In this document: positions 1-8,674 of the stretch, in pieces
Numbering within the stretch: position 1 is the first letter of the stretch
How the letters are laid out: every line of letters starts with the position of its first letter
DNA from: JAHBNG01 sp039028975
GTDB taxonomy: Bacteria; Chloroflexota; Anaerolineae; Caldilineales; Caldilineaceae
Reading direction: 5' to 3'
Assembly (NCBI GenBank): GCA_039028975.1
Contig: JBCCHB010000017.1
Location: 80,451-144,450 of the forward strand
DNA: 64,000 nucleotides
Made by a program: the position numbers and the translations under genes
The notes under the pieces: generated by a model
Databases searched by the model: none
What the model saw: only the letters and a program-made list of their open reading frames with translations
What the model was told of the DNA's origin: nothing

Positions 1-749
1 TAGAGAGCAGATTCGCTATCAACCAAAACCCACTGAGCTTGCTCTACCGGTAGCAGAGGCTGGAGGTCACTGTGGGTGCTCATATTCAGCATCAAATAGG
101 GGGTCTGAGGTGTCACATCAACACCTTTGGGATGATAGACAATGGTACTCTGGCGCGGCACGCCATTGTCCGCTTCCTCTACCCAACCACGGGTAAAAGT
201 CAACTTGTCGGGTATCCAAGATGGGAATCGTACGGAAGTAGACATCGCCTCACTCATCGTCTCAAGGGAATCAAAGGCCCGACTATCCGTCGATACGTTT
301 GGCTGAACAATTTCCACAGATCCACCCTGAAGTTCAATCTCAGATACAAAGGAGAGTCCAAACAGATTCTTTAGGATGGCCCCTCGAGATGTCGGTGTGC
401 CTGCCAGAATCAGTACAAGAACAAGAGCGATACCCATTGCGGCGGTCGCCCATTGTCGTTTGCTTCCCCAGCGAGGAATGGTAAAAAGTCGCCACGCAGA
501 TTGGGGCGTCGAACCAGACTTGTCCATCTGCATGAGGGCCGTTTCAAGTGAATCAACAAATAATGGCTCTGGCTTAATGTGCCGGGCAACGTAGAGCAGT
601 TGGTCGACGGCCTGGTGCTCTTCAACTAGTGACTCGACTCTGGCGGACGGATCCAGACCATTCATGCGTTGTCTAATGTAGGTTTCAACTTGCTCAGCCT
701 GCTCGAGCTCAGCCTCTTCCAAATGTGGTTGTGTCTGTTGGCTCTTCAT
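1..749 (-). CDS. Anti-sigma-factor-like membrane protein (partial at left edge)
   Basis: The frame is open from an ATG at 749 down to base 1 with no stop, giving about 249 residues and lacking the C-terminus. The first ~100 residues are soluble, with a Glu-rich start and no zinc-finger cysteines. One membrane segment follows near residues 103-118 (core TAAMGIALVLVLILAG). The rest would be extracytoplasmic and contains a stretch typed PSWIPDKLTFTRGWVEE, which resembles DUF4367-type domains. The start overlaps the stop of the upstream ECF sigma gene as ATGA, so the two are probably translationally coupled. Position and topology point to a membrane anti-sigma factor or regulator of that sigma factor. 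The family assignment is an inference; a generic membrane protein with a DUF4367-like domain is the alternative. Confidence 0.7.
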   Translation of the reverse strand, partial: MKSQQTQPHLEEAELEQAEQVETYIRQRMNGLDPSARVESLVEEHQAVDQLLYVARHIKPEPLFVDSLETALMQMDKSGSTPQSAWRLFTIPRWGSKRQWATAAMGIALVLVLILAGTPTSRGAILKNLFGLSFVSEIELQGGSVEIVQPNVSTDSRAFDSLETMSEAMSTSVRFPSWIPDKLTFTRGWVEEADNGVPRQSTIVYHPKGVDVTPQTPYLMLNMSTHSDLQPLLPVEQAQWVLVDSESAL

Positions 750-1408
750 GTTTGGTACTCCTCTCTACGCGCATGTAAATCCTTTAGGCCCCGATGTACC
801 AACATCTTGACTGAGGCTTCGCTCTTGCCCATTATCTGGGCAATTTCGGCCATACTGAGTTCACCAAAGAAGCGGAGCAGAATGGCTTCAGCCCTATCAG
901 CGGATAAGATACGCAATTGGCTTAGTACCTGTTCAACATGCAGTTGGTTTGATACGGTATCAGCGATAGGCTCGCTTTGTGCGGGAAGCTGTTCTAGGCT
1001 CTCTAGGGGTGCAGTTCGGCGCGTTTGCCGCAGATGGTGCAAGGCTTTATTGCGTGCTATGCCCAGAAGCCAAGTGCGAAAGGAGCTATCGTTGCGAAAT
1101 GTGGATAGCTTTTCCATTGCTCCCATAAACGTTTGAGAGGTCAGATCCTGGGCGTCATCTGGATTGCCAACTCTGGCATAGAGAAAGCGATAAACGCTGG
1201 TGACGTGGTTGCGGTAGAGTTGGGCAAAAGCGGCTTTATCTACTTGTGCGCGTTGAACTAAAGAGCGGTCGCTTTGAAAACCATCGTTTCTCATATCTTC
1301 CGCATCAGAGAGCAAACTTTGGTTGTCAAACGGCGCTGAATATAAGACAAGGTCATGATTCGTATCTATGTTTTTTGGTCGAGCAACTGTAAAAGCGTCC
1401 TGCTTCAT
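746..1408 (-). CDS. ECF-type RNA polymerase sigma factor
   Basis: A protein of 220 residues. Region 2 spans about residues 58-128 (DKAAFAQLYRNHVTSVYRFL, DDAQDLTSQTF, FRTWLLGIARNKALHHLR). Region 4 spans about 165-215, with a helix-turn-helix reading MAEIAQIMGKSEASVKMLVH. The ~45-residue N-terminal extension is longer than in most ECF factors, so an internal Met (around residue 39) is a possible alternative start. The first ATG has a purine-rich AAAAGG upstream. It directs RNA polymerase core to a specific promoter set and is presumably held by the membrane protein encoded immediately downstream, whose start codon overlaps this stop. Its target promoters cannot be read from this window. Confidence 0.93.
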   Translation of the reverse strand: MKQDAFTVARPKNIDTNHDLVLYSAPFDNQSLLSDAEDMRNDGFQSDRSLVQRAQVDKAAFAQLYRNHVTSVYRFLYARVGNPDDAQDLTSQTFMGAMEKLSTFRNDSSFRTWLLGIARNKALHHLRQTRRTAPLESLEQLPAQSEPIADTVSNQLHVEQVLSQLRILSADRAEAILLRFFGELSMAEIAQIMGKSEASVKMLVHRGLKDLHARREEYQT

Positions 1409-1602
1409 CGATGGATGCCTTTTCTTCCCATGAAATCTCTTCGACTCACAATAATCAGCAGCTTATCGCTGTGTAGGAACACCCGATGCTGCATGTAGGC
1501 GTACCCATTGAGCGTTGCGATTTGCTGATTATTTGTTGCATGAATACACTCATTGGTAACAGGGAATTTTTGACTTAGGAAAGAATTAAATAAAACCTAA
1601 CA

Positions 1603-1798
1603 AAAGAGCTTTGGTAGTGGTGGGAGATAATCTCACATTGGTTCAGAGAGAGAACAAGCAAAAAGTGCAACTTAGATTGGTCGATTTTGGTCGTGCTCAG
1701 AGTGCGCTCTCAAATATCGCCAAAGTAAGTTCTATTCTTCAATCCTCGCCTCTGAGCAGGGGTTGGAGATAATCTCACCTTACTACCAGAGCTTTCGG
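1603..1798. repeat. Inverted-repeat (MITE-like) element in the 1409-1997 gap
   Basis: The two ends are imperfect inverted repeats of about 35-50 bases. The left end reads AGAGCTTTGGTAGT then GGGAGATAATCTCAC (1622-1636). The right end reads GGAGATAATCTCAC (1765-1778) then TTACTACCAGAGCTTT. Each arm also holds the small palindrome GAGATAATCTC. No ORF lies inside and no clear target duplication was found. The remainder of this 589-base gap between the sigma factor and the glycosylase gene shows only a possible diverged copy, at 1898-1918, of the repeat found at 24917 and 31429. A large transcribed hairpin is the alternative. Confidence 0.55.
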
Positions 1799-1997
1799 GT
1801 TCTCGAAATGACAAGTATCGATCCGTTGCGGTCTACTAATTATCAGTTGGGCATGTCAGGTCAGGTCGATACAACACTTCTGGGTTATAATTGGCTTAGA
1901 AAAGTTTTGTCCTGACTCATGACCAAGCCATATCATCCTGTCATTTCATTGGTAAGGAGCATTCGTTTCAATTGTAAATGAAATTTGTGATGATTGT

Positions 1998-2639
1998 GTG
2001 AAAGTATGGAGAATTTTCTTTATGACAGGTGACGAGAGAGAGGAAAAACTGGCGGCGATCGTCGAAAGAATGATGAAGCTGACCGACGATCCGCTAGCTG
2101 ACGAGGGGACACGTATGGTCATCTACCGCGGCAATCCTAGGGCCAAGCTCATGGTCGTTGGCGAAGCACCCGGTCCCCGGGAAAACGAGCAGGGGCAACC
2201 CTTTGTTGGACCATCAGGTAAGTTACTTGATCAGATTCTTGGCTCGGTTCACTTTGATTCCAACCAGGATGTCTTTGTGACCAATGCAGTCTTTCGTATG
2301 CCGCCAGGGACGGGAGGGCGCTCGGTCCGTAAACCTGTTACCAAGGAGATTGACTATTACAAACCATACCTGATGGAGATAATCAACTTAATTGACCCTC
2401 GGGTTATCCTGCTGACCGGTGCGGTCTCTATGCAGTCGATTCTCAATGAAACAAAAACCGGCATTACCAAAATGCGTGGTCAATGGCATGAGATTGATGG
2501 GCGCTGGGTCATGCCCATATTCCACCCAGCTTATTTGCTGCGCAACCCATCCAAGGAACCCGGTTCGCCCAAATCGCTTATGTGGCAGGATATCCAGGAG
2601 GTGCGGCGAAAGTTTGATGAGCCAGAATCAGGTGGGTAA
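1998..2639 (+). CDS. Uracil-DNA glycosylase family protein, cysteine-free
   Basis: Length is 213 residues from a GTG start; an ATG at 2022 (MTGDEREEK) is equally plausible because neither has a clear Shine-Dalgarno sequence. Family 4/5-type motifs are present: GEAPGPRENEQGQPFVGPSG (motif 1 with the PFVGPSG loop), TNAVFRMPPG, and FHPAYLLRNP (motif 2 with the active-site His). These enzymes excise uracil from DNA at the start of base-excision repair. The family 4 enzymes normally carry four cysteines binding a 4Fe-4S cluster. This protein has no cysteine at all; the usual Cys in the TNVVKCRPP-like motif is Phe here. It may be a cluster-less subgroup or a divergent relative. It ends two bases before the stop of the convergent carboxypeptidase gene. 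Confidence 0.85.
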   Translation: MKVWRIFFMTGDEREEKLAAIVERMMKLTDDPLADEGTRMVIYRGNPRAKLMVVGEAPGPRENEQGQPFVGPSGKLLDQILGSVHFDSNQDVFVTNAVFRMPPGTGGRSVRKPVTKEIDYYKPYLMEIINLIDPRVILLTGAVSMQSILNETKTGITKMRGQWHEIDGRWVMPIFHPAYLLRNPSKEPGSPKSLMWQDIQEVRRKFDEPESGG

Positions 2640-2641
2640 GT

Positions 2642-4171
2642 TTAAGATGTTGAATCAAAGCCGTAGATTTCACCATACTTGGTATTCAAATAGCTAAAAT
2701 AGGGTTCAAGCAAGAGTCCACCGCCTGTGACCCGCTTGATCAGTTCTGGGGCCGTATACTTACTGCCGTGGTGATAGATATTTTCCCGTAGCCATCTGTG
2801 GAGCGTTCCCATTTGGCCTTGACCCATCTCCTGCCCAATGGTTGGCTCGTCTTCCGTGGCCTTGGCAAAGAATTGAGAGGCCAGAATATTACCAAGTGTA
2901 TAGCCCTGAAAGGAGCCACCAATCAACCCGCCAAACCAGTGTACATCTTGCAACACGCCATCAGCATCAGTGGGGGAAGAAACCCCCAAATCGGTTTGAT
3001 ACCGCGCGTGCCAGGCTTCTGGCAAATCGGCAACCGCTAATTTACCCTCGAGTAGATCGAGCTCCAAGTCAAAGCGTATAATTACGTGAAGATTATACGT
3101 TACCTCATCAGCATCCGTACGAATGAGCGATGGTTCAACCCGGTTGATGGCTTTGTAAAAACTATCAAGCGATACGGTGCCAAGTTGAGAAGGAAATTTT
3201 TCTTGAAGGTGAGGGTAGTAATGCTGCCAAAATAAGCGACTGCGTCCCACCAAATTTTCCCAAAGACGAGATTGGCTCTCATGAACGCCGGCAGATGTTC
3301 CATGATTCAGATGCGTCCCTTCAAAACTAGGCGAGATACCTTGCTCGTAAAGGGCGTGGCCTGTTTCATGTAAGGTGCTAAAAAGACCATCATCCAGCCT
3401 ATCTTCGCTGAATCGGCTCGTGATGCGGACATCGTCGATAGAAAATTTAATCGCAAATGGGTGAGGGGTCTTATCTTGCCGTCCCCGGTTCATATCGTAG
3501 CCAAATTTTTTGGCGATTTCTATGCCGAATTCCCACTGGGAGCCTTCCGGAAAATGCTGATAGAGGCAGCTGCTGTCCACCTGTTTTTGTTCTTGTATCC
3601 GATTCAGGAGCAGAATGGTTCTCTCTCGAAGTTCGCCAAAGATCGGGCGAATCGTAGCAACAGTCATCCCATAATCAGACTGGTTAATCAGCGGATCGGC
3701 CAAATGCTGGTGGCCAGTGAAGTAGCTGCTAAAGCGACGGCTGTAGTCAAGGGTCTTGTCTAGAAATGGCTGCACGTGAGTAAAATCATTATTCGCGCGC
3801 GCTTTCACCCACGCCGTATAGGCAGCCGTGCTATGTTCGGCAAATTGAGCCGCAAAATCTGGTGGGATACAAATGGCGTCCTCATATTTGCGCAAGGTGA
3901 CGGCAATTAGTGCTGCGTCATCCGAATCGTCAGCTAGTTCTGATGTATGGGATGAGAGGTCATTGAGCAGACGCCCCAAGCTTGGATCTGTGAACTTTTC
4001 ATGCGCTAGGCGGCGCAGGGTTGCCAATTGACGCCCACGAGCTTTGCTTCCGCCGGTTGGCATATAAGTTGATTGATCCCAAATCAAAACCGAAGCAGCG
4101 CCATTTAAATCGTTGACTTCCTGTACTCTGTGAAACAGTTCATTGCGTTTATTTGTAAAATCAATTGGCAT
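2642..4171 (-). CDS. Metallocarboxypeptidase, M32 (Taq) family
   Basis: At 509 residues it matches the usual ~500-residue length of Thermus aquaticus carboxypeptidase. The zinc-binding HEXXH motif is seen as HETGHALYEQG near residues 267-271. A second family-typical block reads LGVSSPTDADGVLQDVHWFGG. It should release C-terminal amino acids from peptides in the cytoplasm; no signal peptide is visible. GGGGGT lies just upstream of the ATG. It is convergent with the glycosylase gene with a two-base gap, and divergent from the S1-domain gene, sharing a 147-base intergenic region that contains a perfect palindrome. Confidence 0.95.
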   Translation of the reverse strand: MPIDFTNKRNELFHRVQEVNDLNGAASVLIWDQSTYMPTGGSKARGRQLATLRRLAHEKFTDPSLGRLLNDLSSHTSELADDSDDAALIAVTLRKYEDAICIPPDFAAQFAEHSTAAYTAWVKARANNDFTHVQPFLDKTLDYSRRFSSYFTGHQHLADPLINQSDYGMTVATIRPIFGELRERTILLLNRIQEQKQVDSSCLYQHFPEGSQWEFGIEIAKKFGYDMNRGRQDKTPHPFAIKFSIDDVRITSRFSEDRLDDGLFSTLHETGHALYEQGISPSFEGTHLNHGTSAGVHESQSRLWENLVGRSRLFWQHYYPHLQEKFPSQLGTVSLDSFYKAINRVEPSLIRTDADEVTYNLHVIIRFDLELDLLEGKLAVADLPEAWHARYQTDLGVSSPTDADGVLQDVHWFGGLIGGSFQGYTLGNILASQFFAKATEDEPTIGQEMGQGQMGTLHRWLRENIYHHGSKYTAPELIKRVTGGGLLLEPYFSYLNTKYGEIYGFDSTS

Positions 4172-4265
4172 ACTACCCCCTATTGCATCGTATTATTGTC
4201 TTCACACTGTCTTCAAAAGGCATTCTCAGAAAGGTCCATCTTTGGCATTCTACATATAGACAAGT

Positions 4266-4287
4266 ATAATGTATAATTATACATTAT
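4266..4287. promoter_or_regulatory. 22-bp perfect palindrome upstream of the S1-domain gene
   Basis: A perfect palindrome with core AATGTATAATTATACATT (4268-4285), extended by two matching bases on each side. It contains TATAAT-like hexamers on both strands and lies about 31 bases before the S1-protein ATG, in the region shared with the divergent carboxypeptidase gene. It looks like an operator overlapping a -10 element; no regulator can be named. Confidence 0.5.
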
Positions 4288-4318
4288 TAAACTCCGAGAC
4301 CCGAGGCAATTATTAATC

Positions 4319-5560
4319 ATGAGCGAGCATGAAGCACAGATCGTTGATGCTAGTGCGCCAAATGGCGTTTTGACTAGCGAGACGACATCTGAGTCAGCAG
4401 TAATACCCGATTCAGCTGACACCAACGAAGTACCCACAGCCACTACCGAAGTGGCGAACACCGATGCAACGAATGCTTCGCCAGAAGATTCAAGCGGAGA
4501 ATCAGGTGATTCGGCTAAGGTGGAAGCTGATTCTGAAGGAACTGTACCTGCTCCCTCTACGAACGATTCTACAGATGAAGATGAAGTGGACGTCTCAATC
4601 ACGAATGCAGTAGCCAATGAGGTTGAACCATCAGAAGCATCAGAACCAGCGGAAAACAAAGAACCAGTCGTAGAAGAAGTAACCCAACCATCCTCTGAAG
4701 AAGCAGCAGATTCAAGTGATGCCAGCAGTGAGACCCCTGTAGCCCAAGCAAGTGGTGAAGAGCCTTCTGCACCTGCTGTTAAAAATGAACAGCCAAAGAA
4801 AGAAGACGAGGACTCGAAGAAAAAGGTTGTACGCGTCCTAAGCGTTGGCCAGAATCTGGAGGGTACCGTTAAGCGTCTTACTGATTTTGGGGCATTTGTG
4901 GATATTGGCGTTGGTCGTGATGGGCTGCTTCATATATCAGAGCTATCACTACAACGTGTTAACAAAGTAGGGGATGTTCTATCACAAGGTCAGGAAGTTT
5001 CGGTTTGGATCAAAGAGCTGAATCGAGAAAAGAATCGTATTAGCCTGACGATGATATCTCCAGATACAAAAACGATTCGGGATATCAATAAAGATGACAT
5101 CTTAGAAGGCACGGTCACTCGGATGATGCCCTATGGTGCATTCATTGATATCGGTATTGGGCGTGATGCACTTCTGCATGTTCGCGAAATGGCGGAAGGA
5201 TACGTCAAACGCCCAGAAGATGTAGTCAGCATCGGTGAAAAGTTAGAAGTGCGAATCTTAGAGGTCAGCAGGCGTAGAGGCCGAGTTGACCTGAGCATCA
5301 AAGGCCTCCGCCCGGAACCTGAATTAGAAGAACCAGAGGAGATGCAGGCTGAGGAAGAGGAAGCTGATGATGCGCTGGTAGATGAATTTGAGGATGTTGA
5401 GCCCATGTCTGCAATGGAATTAGCTTTAAAGCGGGCAATGGAGGGCGATGGTGGCAGAGATAGAGGGTCTAAACGCAGCCGTCGAAAATCAAAGCGTTCA
5501 CGACGTGACCGAGACGAGTTTGATGACATCATTTCCCGGACGTTAAATAATTCAGACTAA
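4319..5560 (+). CDS. S1 RNA-binding domain protein with acidic N-terminal and basic C-terminal tails
   Basis: Length is 413 residues. Residues 1-150 are low-complexity and acidic (Glu, Ser, Ala rich), likely disordered. Two S1 domains follow at about 172-245 (VGQNLEGTVKRLTDFGAFVD, GLLHISELS) and 256-330 (LEGTVTRMMPYGAFIDIGIG, ALLHVREMA). After an acidic stretch the protein ends in a basic Arg/Lys/Ser-rich segment (KRSRRKSKRSRRDRDEFDD). S1 domains bind RNA and occur in ribosomal protein S1 and transcription or decay factors. With only two S1 repeats this is not full-length RpsA, so an auxiliary ribosome or RNA-binding role is inferred. It sits 60 bases before rpmG, consistent with a translation-linked operon. 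Confidence 0.85.
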   Translation: MSEHEAQIVDASAPNGVLTSETTSESAVIPDSADTNEVPTATTEVANTDATNASPEDSSGESGDSAKVEADSEGTVPAPSTNDSTDEDEVDVSITNAVANEVEPSEASEPAENKEPVVEEVTQPSSEEAADSSDASSETPVAQASGEEPSAPAVKNEQPKKEDEDSKKKVVRVLSVGQNLEGTVKRLTDFGAFVDIGVGRDGLLHISELSLQRVNKVGDVLSQGQEVSVWIKELNREKNRISLTMISPDTKTIRDINKDDILEGTVTRMMPYGAFIDIGIGRDALLHVREMAEGYVKRPEDVVSIGEKLEVRILEVSRRRGRVDLSIKGLRPEPELEEPEEMQAEEEEADDALVDEFEDVEPMSAMELALKRAMEGDGGRDRGSKRSRRKSKRSRRDRDEFDDIISRTLNNSD

Positions 5561-5620
5561 ATACACTTGTTGTTGCATTACGATTTGTGACGACAGATAC
5601 TAGATGCATAGGAGGTTATT

Positions 5621-5782
5621 ATGGCCAAAAAAGGCCCACGACAGCTGATCAAAATGCGCAGTACAGAAAGCTCGCATATGTACCTAACATCGAAAAATCG
5701 GCGCAACGATGCCAATCGATTAGAGCTGAAAAAGTACGATCCCGTTGTTCGTAAACATGTCATTTACCGAGAAACCAAATAA
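5621..5782 (+). CDS. rpmG: 50S ribosomal protein L33
   Basis: A small gene of 53 codons: it begins MAKKGPRQLIKMRSTESSHM, has a central YLTSKNRRNDANRLELKKYD block and ends RKHVIYRETK, all typical of L33. A strong Shine-Dalgarno AGGAGG lies about six bases before the ATG. The zinc-binding CxxC pairs of the C+ form are absent, so this is the zinc-independent type. It is a component of the large ribosomal subunit near the E site. It follows the S1-domain gene on the same strand and precedes a clear intrinsic terminator. Confidence 0.95.
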   Translation: MAKKGPRQLIKMRSTESSHMYLTSKNRRNDANRLELKKYDPVVRKHVIYRETK

Positions 5783-5846
5783 GTTTGAATGAGTCATCGT
5801 TGTATCGGACAGCCTAGTCGAACACGATATAATCGAGATGCATGAG

Positions 5847-5872
5847 CGCAGGGGATTACCCTGCGTTTTTAT
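5847..5872 (+). terminator. Rho-independent terminator after rpmG
   Basis: A perfect stem CGCAGGG / CCCTGCG (5847-5853 with 5859-5865), five-base loop GATTA, and a run of five T directly after. It lies 65 bases past the rpmG stop and should end the S1-protein/rpmG transcript. Confidence 0.9.
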
Positions 5873-6057
5873 TTGTCACCTATCTTCAAACTAGGCTCAG
5901 CATAGGGGAACATCCATCAAAGCCTGAACGTTATCATCTATACATTATGGTAAGATTTCCCATACGCACCCGTGCCACATGGGCATGATGTTTCGCCCCT
6001 CTACCACTCCCCCAATGAAATCGGCACCCACGACAATTACCTACCCATCCGACACTT

Positions 6058-7869
6058 ATGAGAAAGAGCACACATTTGACATCTCTCCTAGTTATGACAG
6101 GCCACCACCAGCAACAATATATGTTGGGTTCTTCGCCTGAGGAATCGACTATGGCTTCTAGTGACTACACAATCTCCTCTGTTCCCAACTTATGGAGTTG
6201 GAGCGGTTGGCGACTAGGTATAGTCATCATGACTACCATATCCCTTCTGCTTGGATTTCTTGCTACGAACTCGTATGCACTGATGCAAGGTGTGAAGACG
6301 GCCCCATCTGCGTCAAGCCATCTGACAACCCATGCGTTGGAAAGCCTAGATGTTACCGACTTATCATTTGTACCAACACAAAGCATAACAGTTGGCAATA
6401 TACTATCGGGGACGGACTCGTTAATTGAAGAAGATGCCGCAGTGGTCGATGATTCTGCGGAAGGTGACGATGTGAGTGATGAAGCACCAACCGTTTCTCC
6501 TCCTATCCTTGAAGGAACCATCATTGCAAACCGGACTGAGGCCGCCGTTACCTTTTTTGCAGAGGGCGAATTACGTCGTTTGGAACCGCTTCGATCAACA
6601 GGCATTGCGCTGCCAAGGGAAAGTTTTGCCATCAACCTTTTCAACTGTGATGCAGATGATGAGTCACAAAGTGATGAGGACTGTTTTTGGGATCCATACT
6701 TGGTACAGGCCGATGGCTTTTATGAGATCTTGAATGGTGCAGAAGAAGGGTTGCCCTTGAAATTGATTCTTGAAGAAGCAGGCGTGCCAGATACAGACCA
6801 AATCCGAATACAAAACCGTACGACAAGTACTGAAATTTTTTTCTTCGGTGAAACACCTTACGAACTACCTCCAACGGCCTTTAGTGAATTTGAAGCACCG
6901 ATAGACGATACGCCTGCTCTCTTCTATTTGCGAAGTTGTCTATCCTTGAACGATGAAAGCGTCTGTGAATGGCTTCCCCAGCCGGCAGCAGCAGGCCAGT
7001 ACTATGCGTTGAATGAAACTCGATCGTCCATTGGGCTACCCAATAGTCAACTGACGTACGTTGAGCTGACACCGATTTTGGCCCAGGTAGACTCCGCATC
7101 CGAAACAATCGCCATTGATCAAAGCAATGTGGATAGCAGTACCGAGTCCCAAGCGGTTGCTCCTGGTGCTGTAGATGGCGTTACCCAATCTGCTACCTCA
7201 ATCCCATGCCGGTTGATTGTACCAACGTTGAACATACGAAGCGGCCCAGGTCTAGAGTACCTTATCATCAGCCAAGCGTTTACTTCAGAAACAGACGAGG
7301 CATCTGTGCGTGTTATCGGGCAGGACGCGTCCGGATTTTGGTTGGCCACTGATGAACGGATCATCGCTGGTGGTTGGATTGCTTCGGCACCAAATCTACT
7401 AACGTGTGACGGAGACTTGGTTAGATTACCTATCGTACCGATTACCGATGGCCGATTGGCACCCGTGCCAGAGCCTGCGGAGTTGGCTGACAGCGCACCC
7501 GACGCAGAAAGTGACAGTGAAGGTGCCGCGGGAGAGAATGCAGATGAGGAGGATACAGGCGGGGAGAATAACGAAGGCGAGGACGGAGAGCCTACTCCTC
7601 CCAAAGGTCAATCCCTCCTCATCCTCGAAAATGTATTTGAAGCGGATGTTCGCTTTACCTTAAACGAAGAGTATGATCTACAACCTGGCGATACGGTCAA
7701 TATTGTTGTCAATGCAGGTCGGGTCCAATTTTCAGTCAGCTCCCCGTGGAAAGGGGGAATGGCCGGCAACGCAGAATTTACTATCGAACCGGATCAGACG
7801 CGCAAGATGTTTCTCTATTTCATCCCCGATCCTGAGAATTCTGATCGATGGTTGATGAGATATGAATAG
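6058..7869 (+). CDS. Membrane-anchored SH3-domain surface protein
   Basis: Length is 603 residues; the start is uncertain because in-frame ATGs also occur at 6094, 6121 and 6151. A hydrophobic segment around residues 56-75 (GIVIMTTISLLLGFLATNSY) acts as signal anchor or signal peptide. A bacterial SH3-like domain lies near 381-445 (CRLIVPTLNIRSGPGLEYLI, VIGQDASGFWLATDERIIAG), a type often found in cell-wall or surface proteins. It is followed by an acidic, Pro/Glu/Gly-rich linker and a C-terminal beta-rich domain of about 90 residues that I do not recognise. The role is unknown; export and ligand binding are inferred. It is convergent with the downstream lipoprotein gene, whose C-terminal domain is also beta-rich. 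Confidence 0.75.
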   Translation: MRKSTHLTSLLVMTGHHQQQYMLGSSPEESTMASSDYTISSVPNLWSWSGWRLGIVIMTTISLLLGFLATNSYALMQGVKTAPSASSHLTTHALESLDVTDLSFVPTQSITVGNILSGTDSLIEEDAAVVDDSAEGDDVSDEAPTVSPPILEGTIIANRTEAAVTFFAEGELRRLEPLRSTGIALPRESFAINLFNCDADDESQSDEDCFWDPYLVQADGFYEILNGAEEGLPLKLILEEAGVPDTDQIRIQNRTTSTEIFFFGETPYELPPTAFSEFEAPIDDTPALFYLRSCLSLNDESVCEWLPQPAAAGQYYALNETRSSIGLPNSQLTYVELTPILAQVDSASETIAIDQSNVDSSTESQAVAPGAVDGVTQSATSIPCRLIVPTLNIRSGPGLEYLIISQAFTSETDEASVRVIGQDASGFWLATDERIIAGGWIASAPNLLTCDGDLVRLPIVPITDGRLAPVPEPAELADSAPDAESDSEGAAGENADEEDTGGENNEGEDGEPTPPKGQSLLILENVFEADVRFTLNEEYDLQPGDTVNIVVNAGRVQFSVSSPWKGGMAGNAEFTIEPDQTRKMFLYFIPDPENSDRWLMRYE

Positions 7870-7882
7870 GTCAATTGATAAA

Positions 7883-8674
7883 CTACTTTCTTCGATAGCG
7901 CACATAGAGTTCGCGGGATACGTCATCTGGGGCCAATTCAATGCGAGCAGGCGGGCCAGCAAGGGCACCTTGATCGTCTACTAACTGAACCTCCCAGACG
8001 CCCCCCTGTGGTTCGATAAAGATCGAATTCATGTTGGTAAATCTCGTGTACGGGCTGGCTTCTGTTCGGGTCTGCGTAGGCAACCCTGCTATGGAAACAG
8101 CCTCTACAGGAAGTTCTACACCATCATGTTTAACCGCAATGGTGTAGCCAGACAACCCCAACTCTCCATTGGCATAGACATAGAGAAAGATTCGTACAAC
8201 GTTCGCTGCCAAAGAATCAGAAGGGAACTTCTCTGCCGTCTCTAGATCAAATGCAAACTCGGGCGGGGCCGGGGTTTCAGTCGGCGTCTCAGTAGGGATT
8301 TCGGTTGGCACGGGGGTTGCAGTTGGCTCAGGTGTATTGGTCGGGTTTTCGGATTGGGTTGTCAGGGTTGGTGTTGCTGCTTCTGCAACTGTCGGTATTG
8401 CCGTGATTGCCACGCTCTGTTGCGCTGGGGGGTTGGTATTGGCGGGTGAAACCGCTAATTCCCCTTCATTGCTTGCCTGAACGGCATTGCTGGCATTACC
8501 ACTGGTCGTAACATTCGTGGTGCCGCCAATGGGCGTAGCAGTCCATGTTGGCACTGGCGTTCTCGTTGCTTGCCCTTGGCCACCACAGCCCACAACAAAT
8601 AATAGCACAGTGGGCAAAAAAATCAGAGCCAATAGACCTCTGTACATCCCTTGGCTCGTTCTTACTCCTTGCAT
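7883..8674 (-). CDS. Lipoprotein with Thr/Pro-rich linker, unknown function
   Basis: The start chosen at 8674 gives MQGVRTSQGM, a hydrophobic segment (LLALIFLPTVLLFVVG) and a lipobox ending VVGC with Cys30; starts at 8701 (TTG) or 8647 (MYRGLL) are possible. After the lipid-anchored Cys comes a long Thr/Pro/Ala-rich linker (about residues 40-135, with TPTETPTETPAPPE). A globular C-terminal domain of ~125 residues follows (FAFDLETAEKFPSDSLAANV, ending ELYVRYRRK), which I cannot assign to a named family. It is probably exposed on the outside of the membrane. Its stop is 14 bases from the stop of the convergent SH3-protein gene. Confidence 0.7.
   Translation of the reverse strand: MQGVRTSQGMYRGLLALIFLPTVLLFVVGCGGQGQATRTPVPTWTATPIGGTTNVTTSGNASNAVQASNEGELAVSPANTNPPAQQSVAITAIPTVAEAATPTLTTQSENPTNTPEPTATPVPTEIPTETPTETPAPPEFAFDLETAEKFPSDSLAANVVRIFLYVYANGELGLSGYTIAVKHDGVELPVEAVSIAGLPTQTRTEASPYTRFTNMNSIFIEPQGGVWEVQLVDDQGALAGPPARIELAPDDVSRELYVRYRRK

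Noticed and set aside
4213..4659. 148-codon minus-strand ORF opposite the S1-domain gene
   Set aside because: It is the antisense shadow of the Glu/Ser-rich N-terminal part and has Ser/Thr/Val low complexity only.
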